NCBI RefSeq assembly: GCF_002835935.1
Contig: NZ_PJCF01000005.1
Span: 620,001 to 684,000 of the forward strand
Length of the DNA: 64,000 nucleotides
Source: Paraglaciecola sp. MB-3u-78
GTDB lineage: Bacteria; Pseudomonadota; Gammaproteobacteria; Enterobacterales; Alteromonadaceae
Reading direction: 5' to 3'
The notes beneath the pieces are model-generated. The model saw only the letters and a list, made by a program, of their open reading frames with translations, was not told where the DNA came from and made no database searches. Shown piece after piece: positions 1-8,572 of this stretch (its first letter is position 1; every line of letters starts with the position of its first letter). A program made the position numbers and the translations under genes.

Positions 1-1
1 A

Positions 2-196
2 GTAAGGGAAAAACATAGTAACTTATATCAAAGTCAATTATCAGGTCTTAATGTTGATGAGCTGATCCTATCTGACTCTTCAAGTTTAACAAGTTTTGAA
101 GAGTCATGCTCAATTCACCTCCCCTTTATTAAGTCTATGCAAGAGCACTTTGAGTCATCTTTGGGCAAAGAGTTAACTGCATGCCCAATTACATAA
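2..196 (+). CDS. 3' end of an unidentified protein (partial, continues upstream of the window)
   Basis: The frame starting at base 2 is open to a TAA at 194-196, giving the last 64 or so residues of a protein whose start lies outside the window. The segment is soluble-looking, rich in Ser, Glu and Leu, and ends in CPIT. No family could be recognised from this fragment. It ends 19 bases before the start of the Gfo/Idh gene, which has its own AAAGGA ribosome site in that gap, so the two are probably cotranscribed. It could be any surface-glycan enzyme; the function is unknown. Confidence 0.55.
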   Translation, partial: VREKHSNLYQSQLSGLNVDELILSDSSSLTSFEESCSIHLPFIKSMQEHFESSLGKELTACPIT

Positions 197-215
197 ATAT
201 TAAAAGGAAATTGTT

Positions 216-1151
216 ATGATCTGGTTAGTCGGCGCAGGTGCGATGTCAGTTGCATACGCAAAAGTATTGGATGCTCAAAAATGTGAATATAGAGTAATAG
301 GGAGAGGTGAGGCATCCGCGGTTATCTTTAAAGAAAAAACCGGCGCTGAAGTTTATGTTGGAGGGGTTGATCTATTTTTACAGTCAAAACCAGAGCAGCC
401 CTCTTCGGTTATTGTTAGTGTTAATGCCGACCATTTATTTAATACTTCGATGACGTTGTTAAACTATGGTGTCAAATCATTGCTTATAGAAAAGCCGGGT
501 GGACTGGAGTTGTCCGAAATTAATCAGTTACACTGTAAAGCTGAGAGTTTTGGAGCTGAGGTATTTATCGCTTACAACCGACGCTTTTATAGTTCTGTCA
601 TCAAAGCTAATGAGCTGATAGAAAAGGATGGAGGGGTGACGTCTTTTAACTTTGAACTCACAGAGTGGAGTCATATAATTGGTGGTTTAGAACAACCGAA
701 AGCGGTGTTATCTAAGTGGTTCATTGCAAACTCGACGCATGTTGCTGATATGGCATTTTTCTTAGGCGGTAAACCAGAGGAGATCTGCTGTTTTACAGCA
801 GGAAAGTTAGATTGGCACAAAAATTCCGCTATTTTTTCAGGGGCGGGTATCGCAACTAATGGCGCTTTGTTTAACTATGCCGCTAATTGGGAATCAGCTG
901 GGCGCTGGTCTGTTGAAATTTTGACAAAAGAAAATCGCTATATATTTAGGCCGATAGAATCACTTCTTGTACAAAAAAGAGGCACAATCCCTCATGTTTC
1001 AGTTGAGCTAGATGATCAACTTGATATCGATTTTAAGCCAGGTCTTTATAAACAAGTCGAATGTTTTTTAAGTGGTAAAACTCAGGGTCTTTGCTCAATT
1101 TCAGAGCATCTTAGCCGTTTTCCAATTTATGAGAAAATGGCCAATTATTAG
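216..1151 (+). CDS. Gfo/Idh/MocA-family NAD(P)-dependent sugar oxidoreductase
   Basis: A 311-residue protein with an N-terminal Rossmann fold: GAGAMS at residues 6-11 is the dinucleotide loop and EKPGG at 92-96 is the hallmark of Gfo/Idh oxidoreductases, where the Lys takes part in catalysis. YNRRFYSS (about 120-127) matches the family's substrate-domain region. The family oxidises or reduces a hydroxyl of a (nucleotide) sugar with NAD(P). The ATG at 216 follows AAAGGA by a normal distance. It follows a truncated gene and precedes a terminator-like hairpin (1295-1331), so it probably ends an operon that enters from the left. The substrate cannot be told; a role in modified-sugar synthesis is inferred from location. 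It is distinct from the second Gfo/Idh gene at 11105. Confidence 0.8.
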   Translation: MIWLVGAGAMSVAYAKVLDAQKCEYRVIGRGEASAVIFKEKTGAEVYVGGVDLFLQSKPEQPSSVIVSVNADHLFNTSMTLLNYGVKSLLIEKPGGLELSEINQLHCKAESFGAEVFIAYNRRFYSSVIKANELIEKDGGVTSFNFELTEWSHIIGGLEQPKAVLSKWFIANSTHVADMAFFLGGKPEEICCFTAGKLDWHKNSAIFSGAGIATNGALFNYAANWESAGRWSVEILTKENRYIFRPIESLLVQKRGTIPHVSVELDDQLDIDFKPGLYKQVECFLSGKTQGLCSISEHLSRFPIYEKMANY

Positions 1152-1294
1152 CTTTATCAACAATTGCACAATGAATTCTTTATAAAAAGAGGCTTTAGTA
1201 TAGTTATATGCAATAAACTTTCTAGAATGCCTATCTATAGACCTCCTAGTTACCTCGATAATATTTTGAAATCAATATGATAAGTGTAAAATTC

Positions 1295-1331
1295 AAAGGT
1301 ATATCTGTTTTCAGGTATACCTTTATTTTTT
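1295..1331 (+). terminator. Intrinsic terminator after the Gfo/Idh gene
   Basis: AAAGGTATA (1295-1303) pairs with TATACCTTT (1316-1324) across a 12-base loop and is followed by a run of six T at 1326-1331. The stem is AT-rich, so it may be only moderately efficient. It lies about 145 bases past the stop of the upstream gene and before the decayed stretch. Confidence 0.55.
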
Positions 1332-1421
1332 AGGTTTTAAAGGACTTTTTGTTTAAATAGATTGAACCTTTACCCAATGTGATGAGCAGGACGGCCAAAT
1401 GAAGCCATATCATTAGTCATT

Positions 1422-1572
1422 ATGGGTAGAATTAAGAACAAAATTGTCAACTGGAGAGAGTACAGCAAGACATTGCTTAGCCGCAGCTCTATCACATTTT
1501 GTGATAGATGAAGACGTCATCTCAACCAGGCAGTGTAAAGAACACCATGGTGGGCGTGGTAGAGGACGGTTT
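1422..1572 (+). pseudogene. IS5-family transposase N-terminal remnant
   Basis: From the ATG at 1422 the reading gives MGRIKNKIVNWREY, then SKTLLSRSSITF, and after a frameshift VIDEDV...REHHGGRGRG-like sequence (actual residues CKEHHGGRGRGR). This matches the conserved start of IS5-type transposases (NWREYN..L..RGS.TFWID...W..REHHG.RGRG). The gene is frameshifted and breaks off after about 50 codons, where the fucose-synthase remnant begins. No terminal repeats were found. It is a decayed insertion, recognised from memory of the family rather than by search. Confidence 0.6.
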
Positions 1573-1576
1573 TTAA

Positions 1577-1719
1577 GGTGAAATCAAATTTGATGCTGCT
1601 AAACTAGATGGTGCTCCACGTAAGGTTATGAATGTCAGGAGACTTAAATCATTAGGCTGGAATTTTTTTCGGTGTCGCTAGAAAAGGGTTTGGCTAAAGC
1701 TTGTCAGTGGTTTTTATAA
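1577..1719 (+). pseudogene. fcl: C-terminal remnant of GDP-L-fucose synthase
   Basis: Bases 1577 onward read [20 protein letters not shown], then RRLKSLGW, and after one frameshift [14 protein letters not shown] and a TAA at 1717-1719. This is the characteristic C-terminus of GDP-4-keto-6-deoxymannose epimerase/reductase (LDGTPRKL.DVSRL..LGW....L..GL...Y.WFL). Only about 45 codons survive. With the GDP-mannose dehydratase remnant at 60196-60366 it shows that a GDP-fucose pathway once sat in this locus and was lost. Confidence 0.7.
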
Positions 1720-1787
1720 AACAGAGTTAAATTTCGGGGTTGGTTATTTATAGTGACTCCATGTGTATTCATAAAGGTAATATATTA

Positions 1788-2978
1788 ATGAGCTCAATCC
1801 TATCGCTTATTGGTCGTGAAAAAGAATTATTTTCCAATGACATTAAAATTCACGAAAAAGAGTTGACAGACATCGTTTTAAGTAGTCGTTTTCTCGTTGT
1901 TGGAGCGGCTGGATCAATTGGTCAGGCTGTAACTAAAGAAATTTTCAAAAGAAATCCGAAAAAATTACATGTTGTTGATATTAGTGAAAATAACATGGTT
2001 GAATTGGTGCGTGATATTCGCAGTTCATTTGGTTATATTGAAGGAGATTTTCAAACCTTTGCTTTGGATATTGGTTCGGTTGAGTACGATGCGTTCATTA
2101 AAGTTGATGGTCAATACGATTATGTTTTAAATCTTTCCGCCCTTAAGCACGTTCGCAGTGAAAAAGATCCATTCACATTAATGCGTATGATTGATGTAAA
2201 TATCTTTAATACTGAAAAAACATTATTACATTCTGTTGCCAAAGGTACTAAAAAATATTTTTGTGTATCAACGGATAAAGCAGCTAACCCTGTCAATATG
2301 ATGGGCGCTTCAAAGCGTATTATGGAAATGTTTTTAATGCGCCGTAGTTCAGACATTAAAATATCTACCGCACGTTTTGCTAACGTCGCATTTTCTGATG
2401 GCTCCCTGCTTCATGGCTTTAATCAACGTATTCAAAAACGCCAACCCATTGTTGCTCCTAAAGATATTAAGCGTTATTTCGTAACACCTCAGGAGTCCGG
2501 TGAACTTTGCCTCATGTCATGCATTTTTGGTGAAAACAGAGATGTTTTTTTCCCAAAGTTAAGCGAAGCGCTGCATCTAATTTCATTTGCAGATATTGCT
2601 GTAAAATACCTTAGGCAATTAGGTTATGAACCACATCTTTGTGATTCAGAAGATGAGGCGAGGGAATTGGCTCAAACATTGCCGGAACAGGGTAAGTGGC
2701 CTTGTTTATTTACAGATAGTGATACGACGGGTGAAAAAGATTTCGAAGAGTTCTTCACCGAAAAAGAAACATTAGACATGCAACGTTTTGAAAATTTGGG
2801 TGTGATTAAAAATGAAGCGCTATTTGATGCAGAATTAGTCTCATTATTTGAACAAGAAATTGGTCAAATGAAGAATGATAAAGAATGGGATAAAGAACAA
2901 ATTGTTTCATTGTTTTATAAGATGATCCCAGATTTTGGACATAAAGAAACAGGTAAGTACCTAGACAGCAAAATGTAA
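1788..2978 (+). CDS. legB: LegB-like nucleotide-GlcNAc 4,6-dehydratase (first step of the nonulosonate pathway)
   Basis: A 396-residue extended SDR that would convert nucleotide-activated GlcNAc to the 4-keto-6-deoxy sugar. GAAGSIG at about 39-45 is the NAD(P) loop, SALKHV at 117-122 and STDKA at 161-165 are typical of the PseB/FlaA1/WbpM group, and MGASK at 172-176 carries Met in place of the usual Tyr of YxxxK, as in WbpM-type dehydratases. The C-terminal 130 or so residues extend beyond the short PseB form. The start is taken at ATG 1788, which has AAAGGTAA just upstream; an in-frame TTG at 1740 and ATG at 1761 lack this. It heads a run of twelve closely spaced genes. Nucleotide carrier (UDP or GDP) cannot be read from sequence; the PtmE-like gene downstream leaves GDP possible. 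Confidence 0.85.
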   Translation: MSSILSLIGREKELFSNDIKIHEKELTDIVLSSRFLVVGAAGSIGQAVTKEIFKRNPKKLHVVDISENNMVELVRDIRSSFGYIEGDFQTFALDIGSVEYDAFIKVDGQYDYVLNLSALKHVRSEKDPFTLMRMIDVNIFNTEKTLLHSVAKGTKKYFCVSTDKAANPVNMMGASKRIMEMFLMRRSSDIKISTARFANVAFSDGSLLHGFNQRIQKRQPIVAPKDIKRYFVTPQESGELCLMSCIFGENRDVFFPKLSEALHLISFADIAVKYLRQLGYEPHLCDSEDEARELAQTLPEQGKWPCLFTDSDTTGEKDFEEFFTEKETLDMQRFENLGVIKNEALFDAELVSLFEQEIGQMKNDKEWDKEQIVSLFYKMIPDFGHKETGKYLDSKM

Positions 2979-2988
2979 GGCAATAGTT

Positions 2989-4140
2989 ATGAATAAAAAA
3001 TTGATAAGTTTTGTCCGGGATGTTTATCAGACCAATGATTTTATTCCGTTACATGCACCGACATTTTCTGGTAATGAAAAAGCATATGTTACTGATGCGA
3101 TCGATAGCACGTTTGTATCGAGCGTAGGTAAATATGTAGAAGATTTCGAACAACATATAGAGGCTTATACCGGAACAGCTAAAGCAGTTGCGACAGTTAA
3201 CGGTACGGCTGCATTACATACAGCAATGCATATGGCGGGGGTTAAACCAGGTGATCTTGTTATTACTCAAGCACTCACTTTTGTGGCTACCTGCAACGCG
3301 CTCTATCATATGGGCGCACATCCTATTTTTGTTGATGTATCAAAAGTCAGTTTAGGTTTATGTCCTGTCGCAACTGAAGCGTACCTTGAGAAAAATGCCA
3401 AGCTCAATTCAGACGGAGTATGCATTCATAAAAGTACAGGGCAAAGAATTAATGCGGTTGTGCCAATGCACACCTTTGGTCATCCTGTTGAGCTTGATGA
3501 GTTATTAGCTGTTTGTATGAAATGGAAGCTTATTTTGGTTGAAGATGCGGCTGAGAGTTTGGGCTCATTTTATAAAGGAAAACATACCGGCACTATTGGT
3601 GATTTTTCTGCTATTAGCTTTAATGGAAATAAAATAATAACCACTGGCGGTGGTGGTATGGTCCTTTGCAGTAATTTAGAGGCCGGCAATCATACTCGAC
3701 ACGTAACAACGACAGCGAAAGTGCCTCATCCATATGAGTTTTATCATGATGAGCCAGGCTTTAATTATCGACTACCTAATCTAAATGCAGCATTAGGTTG
3801 TGCTCAAATGGAAGTATTGCCAACATTTTTAAAGCAAAAAAGAGTACTGGCAGAGCAATATAAAACGCTATTCTCAGGCTCTCATTTTCAGTTTGTTGTT
3901 GAGCCTGAATATGCACAATCAAACTATTGGTTGAATGCCATTATCTGCCCTGATACAGATAGTCGAAATGTGTTGTTGAAAGAGACCAATGAGCAAGGTG
4001 TAATGACAAGACCTATTTGGCAATTAATGCACCGATTACCGATGTTTAAAAATGCCCTAAAGGGGGATTTAACAGTATCAGAGTGGATTGAAGCGCATTT
4101 AATTAATTTGCCAAGCTCTCCCTCGATGTTATTGCAGTAA
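2989..4140 (+). CDS. legC: LegC-family PLP-dependent aminotransferase
   Basis: A 383-residue DegT/DnrJ/EryC1-type aminotransferase, expected to aminate the 4-keto group of the LegB product. Visible features: VNGTAALHTAMH (about 70-81) and LTFVATCNA (96-104) of the PLP pocket, VEDAAESLGS (184-193) with the Asp that binds the PLP ring nitrogen, and FNGNKIITTGGGGM (211-224) with Lys215 as the Schiff-base lysine. The SNYWLNAI segment near 305-312 is typical of the LegC subgroup. It starts 11 bases after legB with an upstream AAGGCAATAG. A truncated homologue is found on the minus strand at 28571-28799. Confidence 0.9.
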   Translation: MNKKLISFVRDVYQTNDFIPLHAPTFSGNEKAYVTDAIDSTFVSSVGKYVEDFEQHIEAYTGTAKAVATVNGTAALHTAMHMAGVKPGDLVITQALTFVATCNALYHMGAHPIFVDVSKVSLGLCPVATEAYLEKNAKLNSDGVCIHKSTGQRINAVVPMHTFGHPVELDELLAVCMKWKLILVEDAAESLGSFYKGKHTGTIGDFSAISFNGNKIITTGGGGMVLCSNLEAGNHTRHVTTTAKVPHPYEFYHDEPGFNYRLPNLNAALGCAQMEVLPTFLKQKRVLAEQYKTLFSGSHFQFVVEPEYAQSNYWLNAIICPDTDSRNVLLKETNEQGVMTRPIWQLMHRLPMFKNALKGDLTVSEWIEAHLINLPSSPSMLLQ

Positions 4141-4201
4141 TAAAGATTTAATATGAAAGTATGTGTACCTGTAAGTGGAAAAGTAATAGGTAGAGGTTTT
4201 T

Positions 4202-5035
4202 ATGTCTACGAACGATAAAGTTGAATATATCGATATTGATGTTGCATGTGATTTACTACCGTATTTTGACATGATTTCGGAACTGTTTAATGAGTGTTTT
4301 GGTAGAAAATTAGATCGACAGTTATGGGATTGGGCTTATCAAAACAATCCATCTGGTTCAGCTTTCGTTTCACTTGCCATTTCTGGTGGAAAAGTAGTTG
4401 GCCATTATACTTCTATCCCCATGCCCGTTGAAAGTTCGACTGAAAAAATTGATGGCTACCTAACCATGACTATCATGGTTTCTGCTGCTTATAGACGTTA
4501 TCGATTATTTCAAGTATTGGGAGAGCGTGTTTTTGAGCGAATTAATGCCACAAATAAACCGTCTGCAGTGTTTGGATTTCCTAATGACAATTCTGCTCCA
4601 GGTTTTAGAAAACGATTAGGCTGGATAATATCCGAAGAATATAAAATAATAGAGCTAACCCAAACAACGCAAAAGCAATGTGCTGCTTTACTAGAAAAGC
4701 AGGATTTTAGTAGCTTATTTACGCTAAATCTTAATGAGCAAGCATTAAAAAACTGGCGAGTAAATAAACCTTCTCAGGAATGGGGTATTAATGAAGGTGT
4801 TGGGTTAAAAGTTTTTGATGGTGGAAGCGACTTAATGTACTTGGCTCATCCCTCTTTGATTTCAAGTATTGAAATCAAAGATAAAGTAAATGTAATTTTA
4901 CCCATAGGTGAATTGCCGGAGTTTTCTAATATGCATGTAGCATTTCCTTACCGCTTTGGGTACCGCTTGTTTAATTGTGAACATATTAACAACCCTCAAT
5001 TTTTTGTTCAAATGTGTATGTCGGATGTATTTTAA
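4202..5035 (+). CDS. GNAT-fold N-acyltransferase of the nonulosonate operon
   Basis: A 277-residue protein with a GNAT-like layout: a substrate-binding N-terminus (LFNECFGRKLD), the central strand LTMTIMVSAAYRRYRLFQVLGE (about 85-106), where an acyl-CoA loop would lie, and FGFPNDNSAPGFRKRLGW (about 121-138), the usual sugar-acyltransferase N..S...F.KLGW pattern. It probably transfers an acyl group from acyl-CoA to the 4-amino group left by LegC, the LegH/PseH role. The ATG at 4202 follows AGAGGT. The stop overlaps the next start (TAATG), indicating translational coupling. Another, only distantly similar GNAT lies at 25717-26649. The acyl donor is unknown. Confidence 0.7.
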   Translation: MSTNDKVEYIDIDVACDLLPYFDMISELFNECFGRKLDRQLWDWAYQNNPSGSAFVSLAISGGKVVGHYTSIPMPVESSTEKIDGYLTMTIMVSAAYRRYRLFQVLGERVFERINATNKPSAVFGFPNDNSAPGFRKRLGWIISEEYKIIELTQTTQKQCAALLEKQDFSSLFTLNLNEQALKNWRVNKPSQEWGINEGVGLKVFDGGSDLMYLAHPSLISSIEIKDKVNVILPIGELPEFSNMHVAFPYRFGYRLFNCEHINNPQFFVQMCMSDVF

Positions 5036-6192
5036 TGAAAATTTTAGCCTTAACCTCAATTCGTTCTGAATATGATTTATTGAGTTCGTTATTCTTTAAA
5101 CTTAATAATGACCCTGAAATTGATTTACAGCTTATGGTTGGCGGTGCTCATAATTCACCATCATTTGGCCTGACTAAAAAAGATATTGAGTTAGATGGCT
5201 TTAATATACTTATCAATATTGAAAGCTTATTGGATGCAGACTCAAAGTCATCTCGCTTGAAAAGTGCGTCAATATTATTATTGTCAGCAGCTGATATCGT
5301 AAATCAATTTTCACCGGATTTAATTATATATGCAGGTGATCGCGAAGATGTAATGGTTGGTGCTCTATTGGGGGGGTACCTTTCTATCCCAACCTTACAT
5401 TTTTTTGGTGGAGATCATTCCTTGGACGGCCATATTGACAACCCTTTACGCCATGCCGTTTCAAAGTTATCTACTTGTCATTTTGTCAGTACACAAGAAC
5501 ATGTAATGAGATTAAAAGCTTTAGGTGAGCCAAGTAATCGAATTCATCATATTGGCAGCGTGGCTTTGGATAAATTTTCAGATATTGAGTTTAGTGGTAA
5601 AAGGGTAAATGCAGTTGCGGGAAAAGAACTTGACAGACCTGCCGCGCTATTTATTTTCCATCCTGTTGAAAGTGAAGTGAATATTGCAGCTAAGATTGTT
5701 AGTGATTCAATTTCAGCCCTCATTGAAGAAGGTTTTCACGTTTTTGTTGGTAAACCCAATAGCGATTATGGAAATACAGATATTCGCAAGGCTATAGAAG
5801 AAATTGAAGGGAAAACAGAGCACATTAGTGTCTATGGTAATCTATCTAGAGAACCCTTCGTGCAACTATTTAAAGCTTGCAAACTGATTGCTGGAAATTC
5901 ATCTGCCGGACTCTTAGAAGCCGCAAGCATTCCTATACCCTGTATCAATATCGGGGAAAGACAAAAAGGCCGATACTGTTCAGATAATGTTATTTTTGTC
6001 GATGTTGACAAAAAATCTGTAATTACTGGTATTAGAAAGGTACAAGAGTTGCAGTTTGAAGAAACATTAAAATTAGTTGTAAATCCATACGGTGACGGTA
6101 AAGCTTCCGAACGAGCCTATAACTTAATTAAAACAATTGACTTCAAGTCGTTGCTATTGAAAAAAGAGGATCCCCTAACTCATGGTTACTAA
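5035..6192 (+). CDS. legG: NeuC/LegG-type hydrolysing nucleotide-sugar 2-epimerase
   Basis: A 385-residue GT-B-fold enzyme that releases the nucleotide and epimerises C2, giving the free mannosamine-type sugar for the synthase. The N-terminus MKILALTSIRSEYDLLSSLF is the NeuC/LegG signature (R at 10, SEYDLL). PDLIIYAGDREDVMVGAL carries the conserved GDR (about 100-104), HFFGGDHSLDGHIDNPLRHAVSKL the GGD/S.DG.ID.. region, and GNSSAGLLEA near 288-297 the C-terminal nucleotide-binding loop. The start is set at 5035, where ATG overlaps the previous stop; an ATG at 5014 is in frame but inside the GNAT gene with no ribosome site. Overlaps the PIG-L gene by 11 bases. Confidence 0.9.
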   Translation: MKILALTSIRSEYDLLSSLFFKLNNDPEIDLQLMVGGAHNSPSFGLTKKDIELDGFNILINIESLLDADSKSSRLKSASILLLSAADIVNQFSPDLIIYAGDREDVMVGALLGGYLSIPTLHFFGGDHSLDGHIDNPLRHAVSKLSTCHFVSTQEHVMRLKALGEPSNRIHHIGSVALDKFSDIEFSGKRVNAVAGKELDRPAALFIFHPVESEVNIAAKIVSDSISALIEEGFHVFVGKPNSDYGNTDIRKAIEEIEGKTEHISVYGNLSREPFVQLFKACKLIAGNSSAGLLEAASIPIPCINIGERQKGRYCSDNVIFVDVDKKSVITGIRKVQELQFEETLKLVVNPYGDGKASERAYNLIKTIDFKSLLLKKEDPLTHGY

Positions 6193-6856
6193 AAACATTT
6201 TAATTGTTGCTCCTCATGCGGATGATGAAACATTAGGCTGCGGAGGCACAATCTTACGAGCGATCAATGAAGGGCATAATGTGCATTGGTTATTGGTAAC
6301 AGGAATGAGCAAAGAGTCAGGATTTAGCCAAGAGCAGATCGATACAAGAAGGAACGAAATTGATAGGGTTTCAACGATGTATGGCTTCACTGCAACTCAC
6401 GAGTTGATGCTTGCTCCGGCTATGTTAGAAACGCTTCCTAAAGGAGATATAATCGGGCCAATAATATCCATTGTTAACAAAGTTAAGCCGAGTGATATAT
6501 ATACAGTTTTTCGCAATGATGCCCATAGTGATCATGAGATTGTATATGATGCCGTGATGTCTGCGAGTAAGTCTTTCCGTCATCCCTTTATTAAAAGGGT
6601 GTTAGCGTATGAAACGATGTCTGAAACTGATTTTGGTATGAAACCAGAGGATGGAGGTTTTAGACCCAATGTTTTTGTTGACATCACTCCACACTTAGAC
6701 AGAAAATTGGATATTTTAGAAGAATTTAAATCAGAAATTGGAGATTTTCCATTTCCTCGAAGTCGAAAAGCGCTGGAGTCTCTGGCGTGCGTGCGAGGTG
6801 TTCAAGCTAATTGTAATGCCGCTGAAGCTTTTATGTTACTTAAGGAAATTCAATGA
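6182..6856 (+). CDS. PIG-L/LmbE-family zinc N-deacetylase
   Basis: A 224-residue LmbE-like protein. PHADDETLGCGGT at 11-23 contains the metal-binding HxDD and catalytic Asp, and HSDHEIVYDAV (about 117-127) supplies the third zinc ligand. Such enzymes remove acetyl from GlcNAc-type amines. In this operon it sits between the hydrolysing epimerase and the synthase, so it may remove the 2-N-acetyl (or another acyl) group from the six-carbon precursor, letting a different acyl group be installed. It overlaps both neighbours, consistent with coupling. Whether the substrate is the free sugar or a later intermediate is not visible. Confidence 0.85.
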   Translation: MVTKNILIVAPHADDETLGCGGTILRAINEGHNVHWLLVTGMSKESGFSQEQIDTRRNEIDRVSTMYGFTATHELMLAPAMLETLPKGDIIGPIISIVNKVKPSDIYTVFRNDAHSDHEIVYDAVMSASKSFRHPFIKRVLAYETMSETDFGMKPEDGGFRPNVFVDITPHLDRKLDILEEFKSEIGDFPFPRSRKALESLACVRGVQANCNAAEAFMLLKEIQ

Positions 6857-7929
6857 GTACATTGATTATTGCAGAAGCGGGAGTTAATCATAATGGTAGC
6901 GAAAAGCTAGCATTACAATTGGTTGATGTAGCATATAATGCGGGGGTTGATATTGTGAAATTTCAAACCTTTAAAGCTAAAAAACTTGTTACAGTAACAG
7001 CCAAACAAGCCGACTATCAAATAGAAAACACTCAGAAAGAAGAGTCACAATTTGCGATGTTAAGTCGCTTAGAGCTTAGTTATGAATTTCATCACGACTT
7101 AGTTGCTTATTGTAACAAGCTGGGTATTGAATTTCTTTCAACCGCATTTGATTCCGAAAGTTTAGATTTTTTAGTCAATGAACTAGGCCTGAAAACCTTA
7201 AAAATCCCATCAGGGGAATTAACCAACGCGCCTTTAGTTTTGCAGCATGCAAAAACAGGGGCTGATTTAATTGTTTCGACAGGTATGGCTACATTAGCGG
7301 AAGTGGAGTCCGCATTAGGTGTTATTGCTTTTGGCTATTTAGCGAAAAGTGATGTTACACCTTCTCTTGATGCTTTTCAGGCTGCCTATTTTTCAGAGGA
7401 AGGCCAAGCTCTATTGAAAACTAAAGTAACCGTGCTTCATTGTACAACCGAATACCCTGCGCCAATGAAAGATATTAACTTAAAGGCCATGGATACATTA
7501 GCTGAAGCGTTTAAATTGAAAGTAGGTTACTCAGATCATAGTGCCGGTATTAGCGTACCAATTGCAGCCGTGGCAAGAGGCGCTAAGATCATCGAAAAAC
7601 ATTTCACATTAGATAAAAACATGCAAGGCCCTGATCATAAAGCTTCTTTAGAGCCTAGCGAATTAGCTGCTATGGTCGCAGGAATACGCGATATTGAGTT
7701 GGCAATTGGTGATGGTGTGAAAGGTCCTAGGCCATCTGAAATAAAGAATAAAGCAATTGCGCGAAAAAGTTTAGTCGCAGCCAAAGATATTGCTGCTGGT
7801 GAATTATTTGATAGCGAAAACCTAGCAATTAAACGACCCGGAAGTGGCGTTAGTCCATATCGGTATTGGGAGCTATTAAATACGCAATCAAGCAAATCTT
7901 ACCTAGAAGGCGAGGTTATCCTTGGATAA
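6853..7929 (+). CDS. legI: NeuB-family nonulosonic (legionaminic-type) acid synthase
   Basis: A 358-residue synthase that condenses phosphoenolpyruvate with a mannosamine-type sugar to form the nine-carbon acid. IAEAGVNHNGS (5-15), VDIVKFQTFKA (about 32-42), KIPSGELTN (about 117-125), STGMA (about 138-142), LHCTTEYP (195-202) and GYSDHSAG (about 224-231) are the TIM-barrel PEP/metal motifs. The C-terminal 60 residues (RKSLVAAKDIAAGE, RPGSGVSP) are the antifreeze-like SAF domain that closes the active site. ATGA overlap with the PIG-L gene; ends inside the start region of the next gene. Assignment to legionaminic rather than sialic or pseudaminic acid rests on the LegB/LegC/LegG neighbours. 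Confidence 0.92.
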   Translation: MSTLIIAEAGVNHNGSEKLALQLVDVAYNAGVDIVKFQTFKAKKLVTVTAKQADYQIENTQKEESQFAMLSRLELSYEFHHDLVAYCNKLGIEFLSTAFDSESLDFLVNELGLKTLKIPSGELTNAPLVLQHAKTGADLIVSTGMATLAEVESALGVIAFGYLAKSDVTPSLDAFQAAYFSEEGQALLKTKVTVLHCTTEYPAPMKDINLKAMDTLAEAFKLKVGYSDHSAGISVPIAAVARGAKIIEKHFTLDKNMQGPDHKASLEPSELAAMVAGIRDIELAIGDGVKGPRPSEIKNKAIARKSLVAAKDIAAGELFDSENLAIKRPGSGVSPYRYWELLNTQSSKSYLEGEVILG

Positions 7930-8572
7930 AAAGTTTTTTTTATTAGGTGCCGGAGGACATGCAAGCGTATTGGCCGATATTTTAAGGCAAAATAAATTGA
8001 TAATATCAGGACTTTTTAGTCCCGAAATTGATTTTGCAAGAGCTGCATTATCAGGTATTCCAATATTTAAAAATGAAGACGAAATTTTTGAGTATCAATG
8101 CAATACGGTAAGTATCATTAATGGTGTAGGTTCATTACCTGGATCGAATTTAAGAACAAAATTATTTAATAAGTTCACAGAGCAAGGGTATTCTTTTCAA
8201 CAGGTTATTTCTAAACACTCTTTCATTTCTGATTTTGCAACCTTGGGTCAAGGTGTTCAGGTAATGCCCAGAGCAATTATACAAGCTGGTGCAGTGATTG
8301 GTGATAATACTATCATTAATACTGGTGCGATTATTGAGCACGATTGTATTATTGGCAAGCACAATCATGTCGCTCCAGGCGTCACTTTAAGCGGGCAAGT
8401 TAGTACAGGAAATAATGTTCATATTGGTTCTGGTGCAACTGTTATTCAAGGCATTTCGATTGGGGATGGGGCTGTTATTGCAGCTGGTGCAATTATTACG
8501 AAACACGTTGAAAGCGGCAAGATGGTTTTTGGTGCTAGATCCCATATTCAAGATAAAAAGGGCAAATCATGA
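7922..8572 (+). CDS. neuD: NeuD-family sugar O/N-acyltransferase (Rossmann plus left-handed beta-helix)
   Basis: A 216-residue protein with an N-terminal PglD/NeuD Rossmann part (LLGAGGHASVLADIL at 7-21) and a C-terminal hexapeptide helix (ISDFATLGQGVQVMPRAIIQAGAVIGDNTIINTGAI...). EHDCIIGKHNHVAPG (about 140-154) carries the two histidines expected at the acetyl-CoA catalytic site. It starts with TTG at 7922, overlapping the synthase end by 8 bases and preceded by GGCGAGG. It likely acylates the nonulosonate or its amino-sugar precursor. Which position is modified is not visible. Ends with an ATGA overlap to the ptmE-like gene. Confidence 0.85.
   Translation: MDKKFFLLGAGGHASVLADILRQNKLIISGLFSPEIDFARAALSGIPIFKNEDEIFEYQCNTVSIINGVGSLPGSNLRTKLFNKFTEQGYSFQQVISKHSFISDFATLGQGVQVMPRAIIQAGAVIGDNTIINTGAIIEHDCIIGKHNHVAPGVTLSGQVSTGNNVHIGSGATVIQGISIGDGAVIAAGAIITKHVESGKMVFGARSHIQDKKGKS

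Noticed and set aside
4153-4218. Tiny frame MKVCVPVSGKVIGRGFYVYER between legC and the GNAT gene
   Set aside because: Only 21 codons, weak start signal, and it overlaps the GNAT start with its AGAGGT ribosome site.
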